The position numbers were made by a program, and so were the translations under genes. Below, piece after piece: positions 9,591-20,287 of a DNA stretch of 43,658 nt. Source of the DNA: Baffinella frigidus (Eukaryota > Cryptophyceae > Cryptomonadales > Baffinellaceae); NCBI GenBank assembly GCA_026770585.1, contig MU647164.1:130539-174196 (forward strand), written 5' to 3'. Under the pieces are notes generated by a model. The model saw only the letters and a program-made list of their open reading frames with translations. It had not been told where the DNA came from and ran no database searches. The stretch's first letter is position 1. Every line of letters starts with the position of its first letter.

Positions 9591-11471
9591 AAGGGTCCTC
9601 AAAACGGTGTACCTTGTAGTCGAGTAACCCCTGTAGCACGCACGCGTGAGACGGTAGCCACGGGCTCAGCTTGCAAGGGTTTGAGGGGGCGGGGGCGATA
9701 GGAACCTGCGGGAAGCCGCGGAGGGTGAGACGCTCGACGCGCGAGGGCAGGAGATAGACCAGCGTGAACGGCTCCGAGGGCTCCGTCGCGCTCACCTGCC
9801 GGGAGTACCGATCCGGTGTGCTCACCTCCCAGCACCCGTCAGCACTCATGGTATGCCACCAGGATGGCTCCTCGCCTCTGGGCCAGCACCGCCACCTCCC
9901 CCTACTCGCCACCCGAGCCCACCAGGGTGGGTGCCATGCCTCCCTCTCAGAAAACCAAGGGCGCACGAAGCAGGGGCCCACTCCTGGCGTTGAATGCCAG
10001 AGCACATCCATCTCACCCTGCGATCTGCAGAGGTGAGTAACGAACCGCACCAAGTTTCTGGGAAAGGACTCAGCGTAGGCGGCGCACGGGATGAAGCAGC
10101 AACTCGCAACGAATTGCTGGAATTGCGGGCGGAATCAATGTCGGGAATTGCGGGGGCCTGCCGCACGGCGTAGGGGGAGCGCAACCAGTGCATGGTATGG
10201 AACGCGCTGCTTTCATGTGGGGGGGGCAAGGGCTGCGCTGGTAGGCAGGCAGGGCAGCTGTGCTGGGAGGCAGGGCGGCACCTCAGGGGCCTGGAAGTCG
10301 GCCTGGTTGTCGGCGTCTGGCGGGCGGGGAAAGCCGGGCGACGGCCACGCGAACGACTGCCGCGCCCCGCCCGACAGTGACTGCCACATGTCCGCGCGCA
10401 GCTTGCGCAGCACCGGGTCATCTTCGGCGTGCCCCACCTTGCTCAGCACTCCGCGCACCCTGCAGCGGTGCCGCCCGCGCGCGCTGTCAGCTGCCACCTC
10501 CAGCACGAGAACATCACGTCCTCGGCCTGCATTTTTGCTGCTGGTTCCGTATCCTGTCTTTCATGTCGTCCGCACCCACCGTGAGCATCCGTCCAAGAGC
10601 ACATCTCGACTTACAAGTGACTGGGACGAGGGTTTTGGGAAAGGTGGTACCGAAACTGCTCCCGGTTCTCGGCGAGATACCAGCACACCTGAACGAATAG
10701 GGTGTGGGTTGACCGACGTGGATTGACCGACAACGCCGGAAAATACTCCGGAAAATAAACCCTAAACCCTAAACACTGATCCCTGAACCCTGGACCCTAA
10801 ACCCTAAACCCTAAGCTGATGTGAAGAACGGGTTGCTTGAGAACGTGGGGACTGTGGTGGGCTGGGTGTCAGACAGGGCCACATTCACCGCGTCCATGAC
10901 TCCTCAGTAGCACATGTACCCTGCTGGATAACTTCCGCTCCGCTGGCTCACGCGGGCCATGTGAGTATCAATAAACTGCCTCCAGAGTTCTCATCTATAG
11001 GGTCAGAGGGGAACACAATTTGCTGAATCCAGTGCGTTAATATGGGGGGCCAACCCCCCGAACCCCGCGCTCCGCGGACCCCCGGGGGGTGATGGTATTC
11101 CTCAAAGCTGGTGACGTGCAAGCAGGGTTACCTCAGCAGCATCTGATTCGCGCATCTTTTCGGAGCGGCTGTCAGTGATGAACGAGAGCGCATGCGGTGC
11201 TCCGGCAAGGGGAGGGCTCGCCCAGCCACGGAAGACCACGGTGCGCACACGAGGCTCCCCACCCTCCGCCACGGTTGCCAGCTGCACATACCTGGTGCAG
11301 GTGGTGGGTGTGAGGAATCGGGGTTTAGGTGTGGGTTTGAGAGGAATGGGGAGTCGACGCGTCGTACCTGTCAGATGGGGCCTGGTTGTTCTTGGTGAGG
11401 CTCTCGTCGATCTGCCTGGCCCACGCAGGGGGGCTGCCTGCCTGGGCCATGTTCGCATGTGCCGCGCTCAT
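9568..11471 (-). CDS. FMN-binding pyridoxamine 5'-phosphate oxidase-like protein, Alr4036 type
   Basis: Six minus-strand exons join in phase: 11368-11471 (ATG at 11469-11471), 11132-11291, 10651-10688, 10282-10459, 9706-9795, 9568-9630 (TAA at 9568-9570). The product is 210 residues, about the usual length for this family. Family landmarks appear in order: YVQLATVAEGGEPRVRTVVF, LSFITDSRSEK, CWYLAENREQFR, WQSLSGGARQSFAWPSPGFP and FTLVYLLPSRVERLTLRG. They correspond to the RTVVFRGF, TDxRSxK, WYFPxTREQFR, FxWPxPG and LLLLxPxxVxxLxL signatures. The protein should be a cytosolic split-barrel FMN flavoprotein; whether it acts on pyridoxamine phosphate is not shown. The second intron (10689-11131) holds telomere-like repeats and a GC-rich hairpin. 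The final exon runs into the GGTCCAC repeat, so its last ten or so residues replace the usual basic, aromatic family C-terminus. Confidence 0.85.
10756..10814 (+). repeat. Short interstitial telomere-like array inside an intron
   Basis: About eight units of CCCTAAA and variants (CCCTGAA, CCCTGGA, CACTGAT) lie in the second intron of the oxidase-like gene. The units are in the same orientation as the large block at 12790-14905. Confidence 0.85.
11042..11092. other. GC-rich double hairpin cluster
   Basis: GGGGGGCCAACCCCCC is immediately followed by a CCGCG/CGCGG and ACCCCCGGGGGGT segment. The whole can fold into adjacent short GC stems. It lies in the second intron of the oxidase-like gene. 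Function is unknown; it resembles mobile GC clusters in form only. Confidence 0.5.
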
Positions 11472-11757
11472 GCTGCACAACCGTCCTCCGCCACCAGGCA
11501 GCCTCCCTGCGAAGGCGCGATGCTGATGCTGAACAAAGTGAAGCGGGGCGAGGAGAGCGAGGATTCTTCGGGTCCCTCCCATGAAACTCGACCTACTGAC
11601 CACTACGTCCTTCGATCCGCAAGCCTTCCCCGCTTCCCCGCTTCAGACGACCCGCCGTTGCGTTTCCCGATAGCCTGGTCGGACTTCCCCGCAGTTTTGA
11701 CCAGAAAGGCAAAAAAATGGAGGGTGGAGAAGCAGAGCTTTTGCACAGGGACATGAT

Positions 11758-11857
11758 CGTCCCCCCCTTAATCATAAAATCTGAGAGCAGATTTGTGAAA
11801 CAGAATTGAAAGTTGGTTCACAAATGTGATCTCAGATTTCATGATTAAGGGGGGGAC
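11758..11857. mobile_element. Foldback element, copy 1 (MITE-like)
   Basis: Two arms of about 42 bp with a few mismatches (left from 11758, right ending 11857) flank an 18-nt loop. The core (arms beginning AAATCTGAG, loop ACAGAATTGAAAGTTGG) is nearly identical, in inverted orientation, to the element at 29202-29308. The outermost 18 bp (CGTCCCCCCCTTAATCAT) differ from that copy. No ORF is present. No clear target-site duplication was seen. Confidence 0.7.
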
Positions 11858-12437
11858 GGCCCTCAAAACGAGGCTTTGCGGGGATTCCCGGTCCCGAGGC
11901 GGGCCCGTCAGGCGCTCGATTGGGTGTAACTTTCGACCCCCGGGGCTCATTTCACTTTTCTCGACGGTTCTGGAATCCTCAAAAGGTCCCCTACAGATCC
12001 GCTAAATGAATCTGGGGCATCAGAGGCCCGCAAACATACTCAAAATATGACTCCCCCGAAACCACCGCATCTGGTTTTGCACACCCTTCCACCCATCCTC
12101 GCAAAAAGCTTTGGACAACAAAGATGCTCAGTTTTTCAAGGCCTATAACTTTGCGAAGAAAAGTTTTTGTTTTAATCAGGGGCAGAAAAGTTGGAGGCAT
12201 CATAGTTCGTGACATTGGAGCCATTTCTGGTTTTCCCCCTAAATAACCTGTTCGTGCTTCTCCACCCTCAAAAAATGCCTTGAAAAGGACCTTTCTACGG
12301 AAGGGCGTGTCGTTGGGCTATGTTGGGCGAAATTAAAACCTAAAGGACCTAAAGGGCAGGAGGGCGAAGAAAATGACGCTTGTCCTGGTTTTGGCCGAAC
12401 GCACGCAAGGAAGGGCACTCGGAAACAGAACCTTTCG

Positions 12438-12534
12438 CCTAAGTCAACTCCCCCTGAAAGCCAGCGCCTCAAGTCAAATGCCGGGTCTGGGACCCGGGTC
12501 CATCTAAACAAAAACAGGGGAAAGTTGACTTAGG
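12438..12534. repeat. Imperfect inverted repeat around a GC-rich palindrome
   Basis: CCTAAGTCAACTCCCCCTG (12438-12456) pairs with CAGGGGAAAGTTGACTTAGG (12515-12534). Between them lies a nested GGGTCTGGGACCC palindrome. It is intergenic, with no coding signal. Confidence 0.65.
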
Positions 12535-12789
12535 TGAGCTGGTTGACTCATTGCTGAAATCTTGTGGCTCGGAGTGAAGGGAAGAGCCTTCTGGGGAGGA
12601 AGACGTTGGTGGCTTTGCTGGCTCGAGCAAGAGGGGGCCAGGGGTGAGCTCGTCTTTGAGTGCAAGAAGCAACCTTGGCTTCATAACCTGTACCATCATA
12701 ACTTTTTCGGCCTCTTTTCCCACCTCCTACTCCCTCCACATTCCCATTTTCTGCCACCAAATCCCTGCGGAATCATGGTGGGCAAGTGC

Positions 12790-13392
12790 CTTAAACCTGA
12801 ACCCCAAAGCCTGAAGTCATAACCTACAGCAAATATCCTGAACCTTGAACCCTGAACCGTAAAGGCCTGAACCCCAGACACCCAAAACAACAACCACACT
12901 AGATCCTAACCCTATACACCAAACCCCTACCCTCAACACCAAACCCCAAACCCTAGACCCTAAATCCTAAACACTAAAACCTGAAACCTAAACCCTAAAC
13001 CCCTTAACCCTACCCCCCTAATCTCAAACCCTAAACCCCCTAACCCTAAACCATTTCTCATATCTTAACCGTCACCCACATCTCTCATACCTTAACCGCA
13101 ATCATCTTTATCATATCTTAACCGTCATCCCCAAAACATTGACCTCACTCAATAAAACATCACTAAACCATAAACCTTGAACAGTCATCCTGAGCCCTGC
13201 ACCCCAATACCTAATTCCTCAATCCCAGAAAACTCCAAACCACGATCCACCCTAATGTGAGCCTCTGTTGGATAGGTCCCAAGCGGGGTCTCACCTAAAA
13301 CCTAAACCCTAAACCCTAAACCCTGAACCCTCATCCCTAAACCGTGAACCATGAACCCTGAACCCTCAACCCTCAACCCTTGGCCCTGATTC

Positions 13393-13438
<46 letters not shown>

Positions 13439-14905
13439 ATCCTCAACCATGAACCATCACCCCAAAAAACTCCACCATAAACCCTCGACCCTCAACCCTA
13501 AACCGTAACACTAAACCCTAAACCGCACACCCAAAAGCTTCAACCGTAAAACCCAGACCATTAAACATTAACACCAAATTTTAAAACTCAAATTTTAAAA
13601 CTCATCCAGAACCCCAACCCTGAAACCTTGGTGTAAATTTTGCTGCTCATTCCTTCTCAAGACACTGAACCATGAACTCTAAACTCTAAACCATAAAACA
13701 AATCCCCCAATACAAACCCAAGCCATTGTCATTTTTGATATTTCAAACCTCAACCCCCAAAACATTGACCCAAAACCATAAAACATCAACCACAAACATT
13801 AAACCCTGAGTCTTGAACGTTGAACCCCTAACCCTGAACCCCAAACCCTAGAACCTCAACCATAAACTCTGAACCCTAAACTGTAAACCCTGGAGCCCAA
13901 TCCATAAACCCTCAGCCTTAAACCGTGAACCCTCACCCTTGAACCCTAAACCCTGAACCCTGAATCACAAAACCCAGAACCCTGATCCCTGAACACTAAA
14001 CCTTAAACCCCAAACATTCAGGCCCAGAATCTAAACCAGAAACCCTCAACCCACAGCCCTCAACTTTTATTCCCAAACCACCATCAACCCTGAACCCTCA
14101 ATCCGAAACCCTAAATTTTGAAACTCCTGAATCCCTGCACCGCAAACCTGAACCGTGATTTGAAATTTCTAAAACATAAACCCAAAACCATAAACCATAA
14201 ATTACAAAAACTTAACCATAAACCCTCAAAATCCCAAACCATGTAATCTAAAACATAAACCCTCGAACCGAAACACTAAACTCGAAATCCTGAAAAACCC
14301 TCAACCCAGTATGTTCATCCCTGAACACCAAACCCCAAACCCTAAACCCTGAACCAGCAATCCTACAACCTAAACTACAAACCCTGAACCCTGAACCCTG
14401 AACACTATGCACTTAACCCACAACCTTCAACCCTCAACCCTACACCTTGAACCCTGAACACTACACTCTCAACCATCAACCCTCAACCCTCAACCCACAA
14501 CCCTCAATCCTTAACCCTCAACTTTCAACCCTGACCCCTAGACCCTAAATCCTCAACCCTCAAAACTCACCCCTCAACCCTCAACCCTCAACCCACACCC
14601 CTCAACCCTCAACCCTCAATCCCAAACCTTTAACCCTAAGTCCTAAATCCTCAACCCTGAACCCTGAACCCTACACCACCATCAACCATCAACGCCAAAC
14701 CCTAACCCCCAAACCTTAAACCCTAAACCCTCATCCCTCAACCCTAAACCCTGAACCCTGAACCCTAAACTCTAATCCCCAAACCCTAAAAGCCAATCCC
14801 TGAACCCTAAATCCTAAACCCCGACCACACACCCCACACCCCTACATTTTAAACCCCAAACCCACAACCCTCAACCCTCAACCCAAAATCCAGACCTCAA
14901 AAACT
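12790..14905 (+). repeat. 2.1-kb block of degenerate telomere-like repeats (CCCTAAA family)
   Basis: The block is composed almost entirely of CCCTAAA, CCCTCAA, CCCTGAA, CCATAAA and similar heptamers in one orientation, with perfect short runs (for example near 13300-13325) among heavily mutated ones. CCCTCAA-rich sub-blocks near 13360-13440 and 14420-14650 suggest local amplification of variants. Only short non-repeat interruptions occur (for example 13250-13295). The C-strand on the plus strand is the orientation expected at a left chromosome end. Confidence 0.9.
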
Positions 14906-15786
14906 CAATTGTGCTGCTGTCGTTTGTTGGGATTCTCGCCTGCCGCGGACCACTCTACCAGCGCTCGGTGACGTCTCACGCCGGCCACCATCGATGCCCT
15001 TGGTCGCCCGCCTCTGGAGGTGTCTTCCATAATCAGTTTTGATTCTCACCTCCATACGAACTACCCAGGCAGTGACCTCTATTCGTGTGTCCCCCGCAAG
15101 GTTCTCTGGAATACAAGAACCCAGAACTTAAACTTAAGAATCTGCGCCGGATTTGGGGCCAGCGTGTTCCTGAATTTGGGTGTTTTGATATTTTTTCTGA
15201 CACCCACATTGCCTCTTAATTCCACATTATCATCAAAAACGCTGACTCATGCCCGAAGAAGTTCGTAGAAGCCACCAAGTTCGTAGAAGCCACCATGCTC
15301 TCGTACTTCGGAAGGCGTGCTTCGGGAGCCCCATCTTCTACGTGTCCAGGTACTCCTTGCGATCTCATCTACTATACACGTGCTAACACTGTCAAGCGTG
15401 TGGGCTCCTGGGCACACCTCTCACCAATGGACACTCATCAACACTCATGAGTTTATTTACCATGAGGGGATCCCCTGAAGAGGCAGATCTTTCCCCGAAT
15501 TGCCTATTAATCCTAATGTCTACATACACGACTTGTGTTCTCGGCCGAGGCGGGCCCGACCCGAGTCAGTCCCCACAAGACCCGACGATGGTGCAAGCCT
15601 AGTGCATGCCTTTCAAAGCGGCGTCCAACTTCTTGGTGCTCCCAGCACGCTTGAAGGCCTCTCGTGACCTTGGCATCCCGGCTGGCTCTCCCGCGAACCG
15701 AGTGGGTGCTGCCACCACATGTACATTCAGCGCCAGGGAGCAGCAAGGCTCCAGTACCCAGCACGCCCCCGCCTGCGAGCGTGTGA
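14906..15786. other. Gene-free stretch between the telomere-like block and the channel gene
   Basis: No exon chain could be supported on either strand. It contains a two-copy tandem AAGTTCGTAGAAGCCACC at about 15259-15294. The open frame on the minus strand at 15513-15803 lacks matching splice partners and was not called. Confidence 0.5.
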
Positions 15787-15834
15787 TACTTGACGGTGAG
15801 CAAAGTAGCGTGCTACTTTGCTCACCGTCAAGTA
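15787..15834. repeat. Perfect 23-bp-arm palindrome with 2-nt spacer
   Basis: TACTTGACGGTGAGCAAAGTAGC (15787-15809), GT, then the exact reverse complement (15812-15834). It lies about 160 bp beyond the last codon called for the channel gene. As a transcript it would form an almost loopless hairpin. Confidence 0.9.
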
Positions 15835-15991
15835 CTGCCCTGCGAGAAGCCTGCTAGCCACCAGCGCTGCAACCCCCCTTTGAGACAGAAGCGCAAACCG
15901 CCAAGGTGATACACATCATCGATGGAGTGCGTTCGTGAGACCAACAAAGAAAGAGCTAAGACGAGTTTTCCGTCAGCCAACACCCACTTTG

Positions 15992-17706
15992 TCAAGGGGG
16001 ATCTGCATGAGTGGGGCGAAGGTGGTACCAGTTTTGCCAGCGAGAGACTTGCGCTTGGCGAGTTTCTGGATCTCGCGCATCGATTTGCGCACCGCCCGCA
16101 CCAGCACCAGCACCTGACAGCAAGGGGTTCAGTTACCTATGCTGCCATCCAGCCAACCACCGCCAGGTTATGAACACCACCACCCGCGAGCCCCCGCTCC
16201 ACCACCCCTAACACATCGATGCCCACACCCGGCCCCGCCGCCCCTCTCGCATCAATGCCCCTGCCAGCAGCACGCTGCTTGCCACACGCGCGCCAGGATG
16301 AGTCGTGTTGGTAGGCAGGCGCGTGCGGTGCAGCGGGCTGTACTGTGCCGACAGCCCTGTGTGGGTTAGCCCTTTGTCAGCGCAGTTGCGACACTGCAGC
16401 AGAGGACGGGAGACGGGGCGGGCGATCCGGGATCCGGTGCCGAGTGTGCGGGGCAGTGATTCGGGGCGTGATGGTAGGGTAGACTGGACCTCGTTGAGCT
16501 TCTCGATGAGCGAGACTCCCTCCTCCTCGATCTCGCCGCGAGCCTTGGTCCACACGCGGCACGCAATCTCATCCGGCACGAACTTGTCCTCCAACTCCCC
16601 GCGCATCAGGAAGCGAACGCGGATCGCCTGCCACCAACCACCGTCATCACCCACCACCGACCGATCCAGCAATCCAGGATCGCAGGTCGTGCCACCCACC
16701 AACCAACGTACCAGCTACCCACCACTCAGGTTACAGTGCCCGGCCAAAGCAGCGCAGTTGCGTGTGAGCTGGCCGTGCCACGAACCACCCCGCGTCCGAG
16801 CCGGGTTCGGCCTTACCAACCTCTTCACCCTCCAACAAAAACACAGTCTGGGTGATTGCAAGGACTTTCCCGGGCGTTGCCTCCCAGGACACGGACGCTG
16901 GTACGGGCATGGCCCAAGGGCACCTATGCATGCCTGGTTTGCCACTGTCCGGTGGTGCGCACGCACCTGGTTCTTCACGGCGACGCAGAACGCCATGATC
17001 TCCTCGACAGCCTCGTCTAACTCCTCGTACTTATTCGTCGCGTCGGGCAGCGACTCTACCCGCGCGAACAGTGAGCTGTTCGTTCCGTCCTGCAACCTCG
17101 CCGCACCACACGTTACTTGCTGCACGCTCGCTACTCGCCACACCGCACGTTACTTGCCAATTGCGGGCATGCACTTCAACGGGGTGCTGGCAAAAGGCAG
17201 GTTGAGCATGTGAAGCATGGGCAGCTGCAAGAGCGCCTTACATCGCAGCATGGGACGCACGGCTAGCACGCCGCGCGGTGCCTGTCTGTGTGCCCACTCA
17301 CCACCGCCACATGCCCCGATCGTTCTCAACGAAAGATCGACTCCATCACTGCTCTGGTGGAATTGCTGCGCCGTGTTGTGGTGGGTTCAAGAAACAAGTG
17401 GGCAAGAAGACTGGGTCAACTGGGCGACGCCCCGCCAGCCCCCTGGCGGCCACTCTGCCAGAGTCTTTCGTGTTTGGCCAAACCGCATACCACACCGGGC
17501 GTGGCGCAGCCATCCTGTCCCAAGCCCGTGAACCCGTCTCACGCCCATGCATACTCTGGGCGGAGTGGTGCGGCGTGTCCGGGTGGGAGGAAGCAAGCGA
17601 TCGAATACCTGGATGGAGTCCATATGCTTCTTGCGCGCCAACGCCCGGTTCACCTGCCACTCTCCTCCTGTCATTTCTCTTCTCTTGCCACTCTCCCACC
17701 TCCAAC

Positions 17707-17755
<49 letters not shown>

Positions 17756-20287
17756 TCTCGCGCGCACGCTCTCTCTGCCACCCACCTCTAATGAGTTGAC
17801 CTGCCGACGGCCTCCTTGAAGAGGTCTCGCAGGCTCTCAGAATCTCAGCGAGCCTCGCTGGCTGCCAGACTCATCCTATCCCAGGTGCACCTGCCATCCA
17901 TCTCCTACCAGAGAGCCAGGGTGGCAGGGACCTAGGTGCCTACCTACCTTGCTTCCTGAAGGGACCAGAACCCGGCGGGCGAGCAGAGCAGCGGGTTCTG
18001 GTTCAGGGGGGATAGTGGTCCTTGTTGGGCGGGGAGGGCACCCGATCGCGGAAGCTGGCAGCAGCTTGCTGGGCGGGAGGATGTTTGCCCGTCTTGCCCT
18101 TCTTGGCGAATGTGTCCTCTTCCGCGCCGCTTGCGTTCTGCTCCCCACAATCCACGCGCGGTGAACACCTTGAGCGGAATCGCGGAGCTGCCCACATCAC
18201 ACCACACATCGCACAATGCGACACACTTGCTCCCTGACTCAGGCCACGGGACAGCCAAGAAAGCACTGCCACAGCAGCTTCATTCGGAGGAACCGTGCAT
18301 TGGATGCACTACAGACACAGTTTGCAGCCTCCGGTGACTTGCACCACCCGGCGATCGCTGGGCACAGCAATCACCAGCTGACGAGTCATCAGGCGCATCA
18401 CAACTCAACTTGCAGAGCACGACTTGGACTTGCGTGACGAGTGTCGTGCACTCCGGACGAGGGTGATGACCAGGCGCGAGCGCGCGCGCGATGCCATCGG
18501 ACGGTGCAGGGCAAATCACCTCTTCGAGGCGACTTGCAGAGACGAATCCCTGAGGTGCGACCGAATCGCGTCTGCCTATCGCAATCGGAGACGTCGACCC
18601 CTGACGAAGAAGCCACGCCATGGGTCACTTCCTCCTCACCTCTCCCACCACATCCATTCCGAATGTCAAGCATGCGACGATTCACCACACCTACCTCAAG
18701 TGTCGTGTTGCTAGACACACGCAACGACTGTTTTGTGGTTTGAGAATGGAGGATGCACGAAAACTATCCGGAATGGAGGATGCACGAAAACTATGATGAT
18801 GCTTTTGCCATAATGTTTGAGAATGCTGCGGCGCACGGACGCACGGTCGTTTGCGTATAGCTGAATCTGTGCGGTCCAGTTGTTGCTGCTGTCCTGGTAA
18901 ATCATCGGTCTGCCTTGGTTCCGTCAAGAGGCGTGAGCATCTGAAGTATGATGACCCTACAGATGGCGGCCGGAGGGGTGGGATGATACCTGCGTGCCGG
19001 TTGGGTTGCGCTTGGGGGAGGAGTCGCGAAGGTCGCCAGTACCTGCCGCGCGAGGCACTCTCTCTCTCAACGCCGATCGCCGCACGAGGCGCGCTCTCTC
19101 TCTCTCAACACCGATCGGCACCGCGAGGCGCTCTCGCAAGAGTCACTCAGTAGCCTCACGCTTCCGGCACCGCGGCAGGGCGTGCTGCCGTCGGCAGACC
19201 CCACGCCCCGACCGCAATGCCTGCTTTCTACCAACCACCACATCACTCAACGCCCACTTTGAGAGCCAGGAAAAGGTATCCCCGAAAGCTATATCTGGTG
19301 AAACCGTGGTGGTGGGCATGGCTTTGGGCTTCGATCGAGAGGCAGTGAGTGAGGAGGGAGGGAGGGAGGGAGGGAGGGAGGGAGACCCTGTGAGGAGGGA
19401 GGGAGGGAGGGAGGGAGGCAGTTACCCGTGGTGACGCCCGCCTCGCTCTGGAGGGCGGGGTTGAAGTTGGGGCCATAGAAGAAGTGGAGTGTCGCCCTGA
19501 CTGCCGCGAAGAGCGCCGATACCTGACAGCACGCAACACCCGCCAGCCAATCACACACCCGCGAGGCACCCAGAAGCCAACCACGCCCCGCCACGCCTGG
19601 ACCGCCACCAACCAGGGTGCGGGCTGCCACCCGCCATTCTCACGCCATGCTGCAATGCCACACCAGTTGCTGACTGCCGCAGCTGCCCCGTGGTTGGTGG
19701 TCGAGCGATCGACAGATGGCGGTCACCGCAGATCCGTCTGTCACCGCTACGCCTCTCTCTCTCTCGCGCTCCAGGCTTCACTGGACCACCGTGCATTTCT
19801 CAAGCAGCCCAGCAGAGTGTGGGGGTGAGTTTTGGGGGCGGGAGGCGGCAGACAGGGGGCAGGATGCGGGATGCGGGAGGGAGGGAGGGAGGCAACCTTA
19901 TCGAGGATGTCTTTCTTCTCTTGGCTGATCGCCGGCACAAGAACCGTGGTCAAGTACTCCAGAGCCTGCAAGCAACATCCACACCAACCCCAATCAGCGA
20001 TCAGCGCACCGCCGCCACGAAAACCCCGCACTCACCCCGTTGATCAACGCCTGCATGCTTGAAGCATCACCCACACCAACCCCTCTTCGTGCAAGCTCCC
20101 GTAGCACAGTTGTTGGCGGGTGGCATGGCAAAAAAGCAGATAGGGTCGCGGCACAGACTGGCATGTGAGCCATGGCACGCACGAGTGGAGCAAGGCTGGA
20201 TGGCACCTTGCTCTCGGCGGACGTCTCGGACATGGCGACGATTCTCGGCAAGCGACGTTCCTTGTCCGCCGAGAGCCGCGCGGCGTC
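15992..20287 (-). CDS. C-terminal tail of the channel gene: helical, basic and low-complexity region
   Basis: Supported exons: 20207-20287, 20036-20050, 19897-19965, 19426-19522, 19258-19328, 18837-18893, 18695-18727, 18520-18600, 18042-18140, 17948-17997, 17809-17833, 17609-17653, 16967-17089, 16821-16880, 16490-16627, 16029-16113, then a short last exon giving DPP and TGA at 15992-15994. Exons around 18200-18400 and 17200-17390 remain uncertain. Recognisable stretches are LEYLTTVLVPAISQEKKDIL, LHFFYGPNFNPALQSEAG, RYSFRGYLFLALK, YEELDEAVEEIMAFCVAVKN and the basic KSMREIQKLAKRKSLAGKT. No known domain was identified. An alternative exon 18957-18989 would end the protein early (stop at 18957-18959), so the 3' part could be alternatively spliced or a separate gene. 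Two microexons (15 and 25 nt) are in phase. Confidence 0.5.

Noticed and set aside
15513-15803. 96-codon frame on the minus strand past the channel stop
   Set aside because: It starts inside the palindrome, has no splice partner and its composition is not distinctive.
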